A stretch of DNA of 64,000 bases from Bordetella flabilis (GTDB taxonomy: Bacteria > Pseudomonadota > Gammaproteobacteria > Burkholderiales > Burkholderiaceae_B): the NCBI RefSeq assembly GCF_001676725.1, contig NZ_CP016172.1:1178001-1242000 (forward strand). Reading direction: 5' to 3'. Both the position numbers and the translations under genes were made by a program. Shown piece after piece: positions 37,677 to 46,184 of this stretch (position 1 is the stretch's first letter; each line of letters opens with the position of its first letter). Under the pieces are notes generated by a model, which did no database searches, was not told where the DNA came from, and saw only the letters and a program-made list of their open reading frames with translations.

Positions 37677-37914
37677 GGAGCCTCCATGGATGATGGACCG
37701 GGAAGCGCCGCAACGGGCGTGCCGCGCGCCGGTTCCTGCACTTTGTCCTCAACCTTGTGGCGGAATGAAACTGGCCAAACCGTGCGCGGCGGCGCGCCGA
37801 CACAAACCGCTACAACGTAGGCATGCGGTGACGTATCATCGGTGTCAGGCTCTGGCCTGCGGGTTAACCCGGATCAGTACGTGCACGGGCCGACCCAATG
37901 CCCCAGGAATTGCC

Positions 37915-39150
37915 ATGAGCTCCTCTTCTCCCTCCAATCTGCCTCGCCTTTCCCCGTCGGCTGTCCCAAGCGTCGACGGGTCGGCCGCAGCGGCGCGGCC
38001 GCGCCGGTGGGAGCTGGACGCCCTGCGCGGATTGATGCTGGTGCTGATGCTATCCACGCACCTGCCCACGAATTTCGGTATTCCGACCAGCCAGCCGCTG
38101 GGCTTCGTATCGGCGGCGGAAGGCTTCGTCATGCTGTCCGCCTATATGGCGGGCCTGGTCTACACGCAGCGCTACCTGCGGCACGGGTTGCCCGCGATGC
38201 ACCGCGCCTTCACGCAGCGCGCCATGGTGGTGTACGGTTGCCAGGCCGCGTCGCTCCTGTTCCTGTTCACGGTGATTGCCGGGCTGGGCCTGACGCTGCC
38301 GCAGCCCGCCGTGCAGAACCTGATCTGGTTCTACCTGCAGCAGCCAGTCACCGCCTTCGTTTCCGCGCTGGGGCTGGTGTACAACCCGCCCTTGCTGGAT
38401 ATCCTGCCGGTATACGTGCTTTTCATGCTGGCCAGTCCCTGGGTGCTGTCGTACGGCCTGCGGCACGGCTGGCGCACCATCATGATCCTGAGCGGCCTGC
38501 TGTGGTTCGCCACGCAGTTCGAACTGTCACGGTTCCTTTACGGCGGCGTGGTCTCGCTGACGGGGCTGCCCGTGCCGTTCAAGGAAACGGGCGCGTTCGA
38601 AACCTTCGGCTGGCAGTTCCTGTGGCTGTTCGGCCTGTGGCTGGGGTCCACGCACGCGCGTACGACGCCGGCCCAGCGCCGGCCCTTTCCGCCCGCGCTG
38701 GTGTTCGCCGCCGCGGTCATCGCGGGAACTTTCTTCATCTGGCGCCACATCGTGGGCCTGAGCGCCTTTCCCGCAGGCAACCCCTTCAATTTCCTGTTCG
38801 ACAAATGGCACCTGGGACCGCTGCGCCTGCTGAACTTCTTTTCGCTGGTGGTGCTCGCCATGCATTTCGGCGACTGGCTCAAGACGCACCTGCCGCGCAT
38901 GCGCTGGCTGGAAACCATGGGGCGTGCCTCGCTGTCGGTGTTCTGCGCCCACCTGGTTATCGTCCTGCTGGTGCTGTGCGTGGTGGGCGAGCCCGCGCCC
39001 GACCGGGCCTTGTGGAAGGACCTGGCCTTGTTCGCCGGAAGCGTCCTGGGCCTGTATATCGTGGCGCGGCTGGTGTCCGACAACAAATCCCGCCGTGCCC
39101 CGCCGGCGGTGGCGCCGCGCGCGCCCGCCCTCAATCCAGATGGGCAGTGA
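37915..39150 (+). CDS. OpgC-family membrane acyltransferase
   Basis: This 411-residue integral membrane protein starts at the ATG at 37915 with an AGGA site; the frame is open upstream to 37675. The family motif RRWELDALRGLMLVLMLSTHLPTNFG begins the first of about ten membrane segments, and SAAEGFVMLSAYMAGLVYTQRY and the C-terminal TMGRASLSVFCAHLVIVLLVL follow. OpgC succinylates osmoregulated periplasmic glucans, and related acyltransferase-3 proteins modify other glycans. No opgGH genes are in the window. Its 3' end overlaps the convergent SGNH hydrolase by 20 bp. Confidence 0.88.
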   Translation: MSSSSPSNLPRLSPSAVPSVDGSAAAARPRRWELDALRGLMLVLMLSTHLPTNFGIPTSQPLGFVSAAEGFVMLSAYMAGLVYTQRYLRHGLPAMHRAFTQRAMVVYGCQAASLLFLFTVIAGLGLTLPQPAVQNLIWFYLQQPVTAFVSALGLVYNPPLLDILPVYVLFMLASPWVLSYGLRHGWRTIMILSGLLWFATQFELSRFLYGGVVSLTGLPVPFKETGAFETFGWQFLWLFGLWLGSTHARTTPAQRRPFPPALVFAAAVIAGTFFIWRHIVGLSAFPAGNPFNFLFDKWHLGPLRLLNFFSLVVLAMHFGDWLKTHLPRMRWLETMGRASLSVFCAHLVIVLLVLCVVGEPAPDRALWKDLALFAGSVLGLYIVARLVSDNKSRRAPPAVAPRAPALNPDGQ

Positions 39151-39892
39151 TCACTTTTTTCCACAGCGCGTACCCGCCGGCATTCAGGTGTAGCGCATCG
39201 TCGCGGAACAGCTCCGCCCGCGGCCGACCTTGCGTGTCCAGCATCGGCGTGTAGACGTCGATGAAATCGGTATTGCGGGTTTTCAGCGTGTACGCGCGAA
39301 TGAGCTCGTTCGCCTCGCGGATGCTGGGCATCAGCGCCACACGGGCGGGGCTGGGCTTGATCGAGATATAGGAGATGCGTGTGTTCGGCAGCGTTTCCCT
39401 GACCCCGTCGACGAAGGCCGAGAACGCTTGCAGCACCTGCGCCGGCGTACGCCCTTCCGCCAGGTCGTTGTCCCCGGCGTAGACGAGCACCTGGCGCGGG
39501 CGATACGGCACCACCAATTGGTGCAGGTGCTGGGTGCAGTCCAGCATCCGCGAACCGCCGAAGCCGCGTTTGACGACGACCGGCAGGGACTGGAATTCGG
39601 TTTCCAGGCCGTTCCAGAGCCGGATCGAAGAGCTTCCCACGAAGAGCACGCCGCCCGGTGCAGGCGGATGCGCCTTGTCCGCGGCGGCGAAGGCCGCCAG
39701 TGTTTCGTCCCAGCGGCGGTCGGTAGCCAACGCGGGAGCCGCGGTCGGTGCAACGGCGGCCATCAGCGGCGTGGCCCCTGCGGGCAGGGCGGTTGCATCG
39801 CGGGCCGCCGCCGGGCACATCCATGCCCCGCCCGCCAGGGCGGACAAGAGGACCCAGGCCAGCAGGGGGCGACGGTGGGGGCGGCGAGTCAT
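39131..39892 (-). CDS. SGNH/GDSL-type exported hydrolase
   Basis: This 253-residue protein has an N-terminal signal peptide (RRPLLAWVLLSALAGGAWMCPAAA). The catalytic blocks of the SGNH fold are visible: GSSSIRLWNGL (nucleophile Ser), GFGGSRMLDC, YAGDNDLAEG (Gly/Asn of blocks II-III) and DDALHLNAGGY (Asp/His). These proteins deacylate carbohydrates or lipids. The frame is open far upstream, but the signal peptide fixes the start at 39892. It is convergent with opgC, and a glycan acyl-modification role for the pair is an inference. Confidence 0.87.
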   Translation of the reverse strand: MTRRPHRRPLLAWVLLSALAGGAWMCPAAARDATALPAGATPLMAAVAPTAAPALATDRRWDETLAAFAAADKAHPPAPGGVLFVGSSSIRLWNGLETEFQSLPVVVKRGFGGSRMLDCTQHLHQLVVPYRPRQVLVYAGDNDLAEGRTPAQVLQAFSAFVDGVRETLPNTRISYISIKPSPARVALMPSIREANELIRAYTLKTRNTDFIDVYTPMLDTQGRPRAELFRDDALHLNAGGYALWKKVITAHLD

Positions 39893-40189
39893 CGGGGCAA
39901 GGCCTTGTCTGAGCGTCGGAACAATCCTCCGCCATGATGCGGCCTTTTTTGTATCGCCAGTATTAGCGCTTGCCCTGCCTGGCCCGGCGGCCTGGATTTT
40001 CGTGGCGTATTGGAGACGGTTCCGCCTTGGGATGGTGCGCGCGCACTGTCCTGGCGCGTGTGGTGCGGTGCGCTGCCCCCGACTCGGACGCCGTCCGCGG
40101 TCCGGGCCCCGCGCGCCCCCGGGGGCAGCGAGGCACTCCTGCGAATTGGCATGGGTTTTGCATGGATGGGGTAACCAGGAGAATGCCCC
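39893..40189. other. 297-bp upstream region between the SGNH gene and the ABC importer
   Basis: No gene is supported here, and open frames crossing it are shadows of compositional origin. It is the divergent regulatory region of the SGNH hydrolase and the importer operon. A clear AGGAGAATGCCCC ribosome site precedes the ATPase start at 40190. I did not find a convincing promoter pair. Confidence 0.5.
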
Positions 40190-40990
40190 ATGTCCAGCCT
40201 CTCTTCGCCGACCCCGCCGGTGCAACTCAGTATCCGCGATGTGTGCAAGTCCTTTCCCGGCAAGGCGGGCGCCGTGCAGGTGCTGGACGGCCTGAGCTTC
40301 GATATCTACGAAAAAGACTTCGTCAGCATCATCGGTCCCAGCGGCTGCGGCAAATCGACCATCTTCAATATCATCGCCGGCCTGTTGCAGGCGGACCGCG
40401 GCCAATTGGTCTATCGCGGCGAACCGGTGACCAGCATGCGGGGCCGCGTCGGCTACATGATGCAGAAAGACCTGCTGTTTCCCTGGCGCACCGTGCTGGA
40501 GAATGTGCTGCTGGGCCTGAAAATAAGAGGCATCGCCCAGGACGAGGCGATCGATACCGCCCGCGAATACCTGTCGACCTTCGGCCTGTCCGGCTTCGAG
40601 AAGGCTTATCCGCAGACGCTGTCGGGCGGCATGCGCCAGCGCGTGGCGCTGATGCGCACGCTGATCATGGATCCGGACATTCTGCTGCTGGACGAGCCGT
40701 TCTCCGCGCTCGACTACCAGACGCGCCTGTATCTGGAAAGCGTGCTGCTGGAGGCCGTCGAAACCTTCCACAAGACCGTCATCCTGGTCACCCACGACGT
40801 CGACGAGGCCGTGGCCCTGTCCAAGCGCGTCGTGGCCCTGAGCGGACGTCCCACGCGCGTCAAGAACGTGCACGACATCGACATCGCGCGCGGCAGCCCG
40901 ATCGAGGCGCGCGCGGATCGCCGCTTCTCCGAATACTTCCATACCCTTTGCGGCGAGCTGGACATCCAAACCCGAAAGAAGGCGGCCTGA
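40190..40990 (+). CDS. Nitrate/sulfonate/taurine-type ABC importer ATPase (SsuB/TauB-like)
   Basis: This 266-residue ATPase has Walker A GPSGCGKST, signature LSGGMRQRVALMRTLI, Walker B ILLLDEPFSALD and the THD switch. The segment MMQKDLLFPWRTVLENVLLGL is typical of the SsuB/TauB/NrtD group. An AGGAGAATG site lies before the ATG. It is the first gene of a rightward ATPase-permease-receptor-amidase unit, which argues for import of an amide, sulfonate or carbamoyl compound. Confidence 0.92.
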   Translation: MSSLSSPTPPVQLSIRDVCKSFPGKAGAVQVLDGLSFDIYEKDFVSIIGPSGCGKSTIFNIIAGLLQADRGQLVYRGEPVTSMRGRVGYMMQKDLLFPWRTVLENVLLGLKIRGIAQDEAIDTAREYLSTFGLSGFEKAYPQTLSGGMRQRVALMRTLIMDPDILLLDEPFSALDYQTRLYLESVLLEAVETFHKTVILVTHDVDEAVALSKRVVALSGRPTRVKNVHDIDIARGSPIEARADRRFSEYFHTLCGELDIQTRKKAA

Positions 40991-40992
40991 CC

Positions 40993-41856
40993 ATGTCATC
41001 GATTCCTCATCGTTCGGCCGCGCCCCCGGCGCTCGACGCCGGCGCGCAACCGCGGCCGGCACGCCGTGCCGTCTTCGATACGCCGGCCGGCCGGGGCTTG
41101 CTGCAACTGGCGGCCGTGCTGGTGTTTTTCCTGGCCTGGGAGGCCGGTGTCCGGGCCGGCTGGATATCGGAGTTCCTGGTCGGCAAGCCCAGCGGAATCT
41201 GGGCGATCTTCGTCAAGAGCCTGATGGACGGCTCCCTGTTGTGGGACACCGGCTATACGCTGTTCGAGGCACTGCTCGGCTTTGTCGCCGGCACGGCCAT
41301 CGGTTCCGTGCTGGGACTGGCGATGTGGTATTCGGTCTTCGTCGCGCGCCTGGTGGAGCCCTTCATCGTGGCCATCAACAGCGTCCCGAAGATCGCCCTT
41401 GCCCCCATCGTGCTGTTGTGGTTCGGTACCGGCCTGGTGTCCAAGGTGGCGCTGGTCATCTCCATGACGGCCGTGGTGGCGCTGATCGCCGCCTACCAGG
41501 CGGCCAAGGACGCCGACAAGGATTTGCAGGCCCTGCTTTTTTCCATGGGCGGCAGCAAGCACCAGATCTTTCATGGCGTCGTCGTGCCGTCCGCGCTGCC
41601 GGCCATTATCGCGAACTTTCGCATCAACATCGGCCTCGGCCTGGTCGGCGCCGTGGTGGGCGAGTTCATCTCGTCCAAGTATGGCCTGGGCCATCTCATC
41701 TACACCGCTTCCAGCCTCTACGACCTGAATTCCGTATGGGTCGGGCTGTTCGTCCTGATGCTGGTGGGCTTCCTGCTGTATCACGCCATCGACGCGCTGG
41801 AGCGCAATCTCCTGCCATGGAAGATGGACGACGGCCGCCCGCATATCCAGGTGTAG
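40993..41856 (+). CDS. ABC permease, binding-protein-dependent (SsuC/TauC-like)
   Basis: This 287-residue permease starts 2 nt after the ATPase stop. It has a 40-residue soluble N-terminus and about six membrane segments, with the family EAA loop in YQAAKDADKDLQALLFSMGGSKHQIFHGVVVPSALPAI. The C-terminus SLYDLNSVWVGLFVLMLVGFLLYHAIDALER is typical. It forms the membrane pore with the adjacent ATPase. The frame is open far upstream across the ATPase gene, but that part is a shadow. Confidence 0.91.
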   Translation: MSSIPHRSAAPPALDAGAQPRPARRAVFDTPAGRGLLQLAAVLVFFLAWEAGVRAGWISEFLVGKPSGIWAIFVKSLMDGSLLWDTGYTLFEALLGFVAGTAIGSVLGLAMWYSVFVARLVEPFIVAINSVPKIALAPIVLLWFGTGLVSKVALVISMTAVVALIAAYQAAKDADKDLQALLFSMGGSKHQIFHGVVVPSALPAIIANFRINIGLGLVGAVVGEFISSKYGLGHLIYTASSLYDLNSVWVGLFVLMLVGFLLYHAIDALERNLLPWKMDDGRPHIQV

Positions 41857-41929
41857 TGATCTTCCGGGATGGGCGCCGCCATGCGGGCCCGCCCCGTTCC
41901 CCGCTCGTTCTCCCCGGAGGTTGATAGTC

Positions 41930-42907
41930 ATGCGCTTTTCCAAGAGTAGCCTGGCGGCATTTTGCGTCGCCGCGTCGCTGGCCGTAGCCGCCGCCCCCGC
42001 CACGGCGCAGGTCAAGAAGGTGACGGTGTCGCAGGCGTTCCAGTCCATGCTTTACCTGCCCCTCTACGTCGCGATGGACCAGGGCTTCTTCAAGCAGCAG
42101 GGCCTGGAGGTGACCAAGGAAACCGCGGGGTCGCCGACGGCGGCGTTGTCCGCGGTGATTTCCGGCAGCGCGCAATTTTCCATACACGGTCCCGAATGGA
42201 CGGCCATCGCGGCCTCCAAGGGCGCCAAGGTCGGGATCATCAGCAACGTCGTCAACGGCGCCGCGGTATATATCGCGACCGCACCGGACTTTCCTTATGA
42301 TGGCGTCAAGAGCCTGAAGGGCCAGAAGGTCGTGACCGGGCTCATGCCGACCACCAGCACTTCGCTGTTCATCAAGCTGCTGAAGGAAAATGGAATGGAC
42401 GCCGACAAGGATGTCGACATGATCCAGGTGCAGACCGGATCGGAAGCCGGCCCCTTCCTGGGCGGGCAGGCCAAGGTGGCCGTCCTTTATGAACCCGGCC
42501 TGGACCAGGTCGCCGCACAAGGCATGAAAGTCGTGCTGGGCTTTCCCAAGCAATACGGCCCGTACGCGTTTTCTTCCGTTACCGCTCGTTCGGACGTCGA
42601 TCCGGATGCCGCGCAGCGCATGGTCAACGGCATGGAGTTGGCCTTGCGCTTCATGCAGAAGAACCATGCCCGGACGCTGGAAATCGCCGGGAAGGAGTTT
42701 CCCTCGCTGGACCCGAAGGTGGTGCGCAACGCCGTCGAGCGCATGCTGAACGATGACGTCTACCCGAAGAGCGTGGAAACCACCGCAGCTGCCTTCAAGA
42801 CCGGCATGGATACGCAGATCGCCCTGGGCAACCTGAAGGCGCAGCCCGACTACGCGACCTTCGTCGTGCCGACCTACGCACAGAAAGCCGTGGCCCTGCC
42901 ACGCTAA
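41930..42907 (+). CDS. NMT1/THI5-like periplasmic substrate-binding protein
   Basis: This 325-residue protein has a signal peptide (KSSLAAFCVAASLAVAAAPATA) and the mature start VKKVTVSQAFQSMLYLPLYVAMDQGFFKQQGLEV. This is the fold and motif of SsuA/ThiY-like receptors for aromatic, sulfonate or pyrimidine ligands. A GGAGG site lies 9 nt before the ATG at 41930; a TTG further upstream would overlap that site. It sits 73 nt after the permease gene and 4 nt before the amidase. Confidence 0.91.
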   Translation: MRFSKSSLAAFCVAASLAVAAAPATAQVKKVTVSQAFQSMLYLPLYVAMDQGFFKQQGLEVTKETAGSPTAALSAVISGSAQFSIHGPEWTAIAASKGAKVGIISNVVNGAAVYIATAPDFPYDGVKSLKGQKVVTGLMPTTSTSLFIKLLKENGMDADKDVDMIQVQTGSEAGPFLGGQAKVAVLYEPGLDQVAAQGMKVVLGFPKQYGPYAFSSVTARSDVDPDAAQRMVNGMELALRFMQKNHARTLEIAGKEFPSLDPKVVRNAVERMLNDDVYPKSVETTAAAFKTGMDTQIALGNLKAQPDYATFVVPTYAQKAVALPR

Positions 42908-42911
42908 GGCC

Positions 42912-44237
42912 ATGATGAACCCGGATCAGAATCGTCCTGCAGGCTTGCTGGAGGCACTGCGCGGTTTTCGCAGCGGCGCGCTGGATCGCGACGCCTACCT
43001 GCAGGCATGCGCCGCGCGTGCCGACGAATGCGAGCCTGCGCTGAAGGCCTTTGTCACGCGCGTGCCGGCCGACCTCCTGAGACCAGCCGCGGGCGGGCCG
43101 CTGGCGGGCATTCCCATAGGAGTGAAGGACATCATCGCGACAGCCGGCCTGCTTACGACCAACGGATCCGCCATCTTCTCCGGTCATGTGCCGATGGAAG
43201 ATGCCGCCATCGTGGCCAGCATCAAGCGGCTGGGCGGCACGGTGTTCGGCAAGACCGTCACGACCGAATTCGCCTTCCGTCATCCCGGTCCAACGGTAAA
43301 TCCCTGGCATCCGGGCCACACGCCGGGCGGGTCGTCCAGCGGTTCCGCGGCCGCGGTCGCGGCGGGTGTGGTGCCGCTGGCGCTGGGCACGCAGACCATG
43401 GGCTCCATCGTGCGGCCCGCTGCCTATTGCGGCATTGTCGGATTCAAGGCGAGTTTCGGCGCCGTGCCGCGCGAAGGGACGCACCCGCTGTCGGGTTCGC
43501 TGGACCATGTCGGCTTCATGGCGCGCGGCGTCGATGACGTGGCCTATGCCTTCACGCTGCTGGGCGATCCCGGCTATGTCTTTGCGGACGGTTCGGATCT
43601 GGCCGCGGTTTCATTCGATATGGAGCAGGGCCTGGCGCCGCTGGCCGCCCCGCGGCTGGCCGTGATCCGTGGCCCGCATTGGGACAGGGTCGGCGCGGAA
43701 CAGGCCGCGGTGCTCGATCGCACCGTCGCGCTCCTGGAGCAGTCCGGCGCGACGGTGAAGGACATGGTGCTGCCCGAGATCGGCGCGCCGATCCTGAACG
43801 CCTTGCAAAACATCCTGGGCACCGAGGCGGTCGATATCTATGGCGATCTGGTCGCCCGCCATGGCGACCGCGTCAGTGCGCCGCTCAGGGCCCTGGTGGA
43901 AGAAGGGCGGGCCATCCCGCCGGCTGACTATGTCGCGGCCAGGCGGCTGCAGCGCAGGCTGCGCACCGAGCTGTCCGAACGGCTGGCCGGCTTCGATGCG
44001 GTGCTGACGGTGCCGGCCGACGGCGCGGCGCCCGCCGGCCTGGGCAACACGGGCGATGCGACGTGGTGCGCGCCCTGGGCCTTCCTGGGCTTTCCGGCCC
44101 TGACCCTGCCGGTCGCGCGCATGCCGGGCGGGCTGCCGCTCGGCGTCCAGGTACTGGGCGCCTTCGGCCACGACATGCCGACCCTGCGCGTGGCGAAGTG
44201 GGTGGAAACGACGATAGCCGCCGCGCCGACAACCTAG
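42912..44237 (+). CDS. Amidase-signature family hydrolase
   Basis: This 441-residue amidase has the Ser-cisSer-Lys triad: Lys72 in IPIGVKDII, the Ser-rich loop PGGSSSGSAAAVAAG at about 138-152, and the acyl-Ser in GTQTMGSIVRPAAYCG (about Ser165). The order and spacing are normal for GatA-like amidases, though the usual DTGGSIR motif reads QTMGSIVR. It follows the receptor gene after 4 nt, so it is likely to hydrolyse the imported amide. It is convergent with the D-carbamoylase gene. Confidence 0.9.
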   Translation: MMNPDQNRPAGLLEALRGFRSGALDRDAYLQACAARADECEPALKAFVTRVPADLLRPAAGGPLAGIPIGVKDIIATAGLLTTNGSAIFSGHVPMEDAAIVASIKRLGGTVFGKTVTTEFAFRHPGPTVNPWHPGHTPGGSSSGSAAAVAAGVVPLALGTQTMGSIVRPAAYCGIVGFKASFGAVPREGTHPLSGSLDHVGFMARGVDDVAYAFTLLGDPGYVFADGSDLAAVSFDMEQGLAPLAAPRLAVIRGPHWDRVGAEQAAVLDRTVALLEQSGATVKDMVLPEIGAPILNALQNILGTEAVDIYGDLVARHGDRVSAPLRALVEEGRAIPPADYVAARRLQRRLRTELSERLAGFDAVLTVPADGAAPAGLGNTGDATWCAPWAFLGFPALTLPVARMPGGLPLGVQVLGAFGHDMPTLRVAKWVETTIAAAPTT

Positions 44238-44295
44238 AGTGGCAGCCCCGGGCGCCGCGGCGCCAGGCCACGCGTAGGGGCCCGCCCCGGCGCGT

Positions 44296-45261
44296 TCAGC
44301 CGTGGGTGGCTTCGGGCGGCAGTGGCAGCGGCGCGCCCGCGCCGGTGCGCTCGACGATCAGGCGATATTGCTCCGGGCTGCGATGCTTGGCGAAGTTGAA
44401 GACATGCTGGCGGAAGGTGCGGCCCAGGTCCAGGTCGATGCGGGCGGCGATGACCTCGTCCTCCTCGCCGCTGGCGCGCGCGACGATCTCGCCCGAAGGG
44501 GCCACGATCATGGAGCTGCCGATCATGTGGAAGCCGTCCTCCGACCCGCACTTGGCCGCCGCCCCCACCCAGACCGCGTTCTGGTAGGCGCTGGCCTGCA
44601 GCACGATTTCGTGATGGAAGGTGCGCAGGTGCACGGGCTCGTTCCAGTGGATATTCCAGGACGGCGTGTTGTAGCCCAGCACGATCAGCTCGGCGCTCTG
44701 CAAGGACATGGCGCGCCACGTTTCGGGCCAGCGCCGGTCGTTGCAGATGCACATGCCGACGTTCACGTCCTGCGTGTTCCAGACCGGAAAGCCGAGGTTG
44801 CCGACCTCGAAGAACTTCTTTTCCAGGTGCTGGAAGGGGGCGTCCGGCTTGTGGTCGTCATGGCCCGGCAGGTGCACCTTGCGATACTTGCCCACCACCT
44901 TGGCCGCGCGGTCGACCAGCACGGCCGTATTGAAACGACGGCCGTCGGGCGTCAGCTCCGCATAGCCCAGGTAAAAGCCCACACCCAGTTCACGCGCGGC
45001 GTCGAACAGCGGCTGGGTATCGGCGTTGGGCATGGCACGTTCGAAGTAGCGTTCGACGGCTTCCTGCTCGGTCATCCAATAGCGCGGAAAGAAGGTGGTC
45101 AGGGCCAATTCGGGGAACACCACGAACTGCGCCTGCCGCGCCGCCGCTTCGCGCAGCATGGCGACCAGGCGCTTGACCACGGCCTGGCGGCTGTCGGCCA
45201 GATGGACCGGCCCCATCTGGGCAACGGCCAATCCGAATTTGCGGGCGTCGGTGGTGGACAT
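44296..45261 (-). CDS. N-carbamoyl-D-amino-acid hydrolase-like nitrilase-superfamily enzyme
   Basis: This 321-residue carbon-nitrogen hydrolase has the Glu-Lys-Cys triad: Glu51 in VFPELALTTFFPRY, Lys128 in KYRKVHLPG and Cys173 in CICNDRRWPE. The NDRRWPE context is that of D-carbamoylases from Agrobacterium-type enzymes. These release D-amino acids, carbon dioxide and ammonia. The gene faces the amidase gene, with 58 nt between stops, and the region upstream of its start (45262-45507) is otherwise gene-poor. With the M20 enzyme at 20.8 kb this gives predicted carbamoylases of opposite stereochemistry in one window. Confidence 0.88.
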   Translation of the reverse strand: MSTTDARKFGLAVAQMGPVHLADSRQAVVKRLVAMLREAAARQAQFVVFPELALTTFFPRYWMTEQEAVERYFERAMPNADTQPLFDAARELGVGFYLGYAELTPDGRRFNTAVLVDRAAKVVGKYRKVHLPGHDDHKPDAPFQHLEKKFFEVGNLGFPVWNTQDVNVGMCICNDRRWPETWRAMSLQSAELIVLGYNTPSWNIHWNEPVHLRTFHHEIVLQASAYQNAVWVGAAAKCGSEDGFHMIGSSMIVAPSGEIVARASGEEDEVIAARIDLDLGRTFRQHVFNFAKHRSPEQYRLIVERTGAGAPLPLPPEATHG

Positions 45262-45507
45262 GGGCAGGACTCCGGGGAAAACATTTCAGGGATGAAAGCG
45301 CCCCGCGCGGGGCGACGTGCCCGCATGATGCGCGATCGCCGGCGCGGGGAAAACAGTGGTTCGGGCGCGCGACGCTGCGGCGCAACATGCGACCTGTCGC
45401 GCCAAGCGTTTGTTATTCCAAGGGAAATCGGCGGCGGAGGGAGTCCGGCGTGGCGCTGACCATAACGCTGCCTTATGGTCGCCGCACAAATCTCGATGGC
45501 TGCGCGG

Positions 45508-46032
45508 CTACTCGCTGCGCTGGTAGCGGTCGTCGGGGCCGGAGTGGTAGTGCGTGACCTGCCTGCCTTGCGGGCCCAGGTAAACGTACATCACCGAATG
45601 CCAGCGCTGGTCCAGCACATAGCGGTACGACCACACCACCTCGTGCTTTTCGCCGAGGCCCGCCGTGCGGACCTGCGCCGGCGGCCCGAATTCGCAGCGC
45701 ACGGCATCCGGCGTCCATACGCCCTGCCGCAGGACCTCGAAATGTTTGGGCGTGAGCAGCGGCTCCATGCCGACCGCCCGGCCCTGGCTGTCCAGGTCGG
45801 TGCCCCAGGCGTAGCTGCCGGAGGGTTGTTGCGACCAGATCGCGCGCCGCACGCCATCGGGGCGCGTACAGGTATAGCTCGGCTTGCCGTAGTGTGATTC
45901 CAGCTCGGCCAGCGGGGTGCCGGCGGGCGCGGTGGCGATGTCGGCGCAGCCGCCCAACACCGCCAACAGCAATGCGCCGGCGGCCACACGAGGCGAGCGG
46001 CGGCGCGGGGAGCGGGCGGGCAGGGCGATCAT
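45508..46032 (-). CDS. Predicted lipoprotein of unknown function
   Basis: This 174-residue protein has a basic n-region and a lipobox (LLLAVLGGC, Cys at about 29). The mature part contains LAELESHYGKPSYTC, a WSQQPSGSYAWGTDLDSQGR stretch and EVVWSYRYVLDQRWHSVMYVYLGPQG. It reads like an outer-membrane-targeted lipoprotein related to small SmpA/OmlA-like beta folds, but I do not recognise a named family. An AGGA site precedes the ATG. Confidence 0.8.
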   Translation of the reverse strand: MIALPARSPRRRSPRVAAGALLLAVLGGCADIATAPAGTPLAELESHYGKPSYTCTRPDGVRRAIWSQQPSGSYAWGTDLDSQGRAVGMEPLLTPKHFEVLRQGVWTPDAVRCEFGPPAQVRTAGLGEKHEVVWSYRYVLDQRWHSVMYVYLGPQGRQVTHYHSGPDDRYQRSE

Positions 46033-46184
46033 GGCGGTTTCCTGGGCGGGGCGCGTGTAGGGGAGCTTACCGCCGACCGGGGTTGCCCGCTACATGCCGG
46101 CGGCGCATACCGCGTCGGTACGTATGCGGCCGTTACGCCGCCAGCCGGTAATGGACGGGCCGGCCAGCCGGCGCCCGGCCGGAG

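Noticed and set aside
35136-37820. 894-residue plus-strand open frame
   Set aside because: It is the antisense of the SDR and the PCMT-esterase genes, which both show catalytic motifs. The frame has no recognisable fold and no ribosome site.
39131-41062. Extension of the SGNH frame to 643 residues
   Set aside because: The extra part runs under the rightward ABC importer genes and lacks family sequence; the signal peptide fixes the start at 39892.
44246-44266. GC-rich palindromic stretch between the amidase and the D-carbamoylase genes
   Set aside because: Short self-complementary GC runs are frequent here, and no T-run follows.
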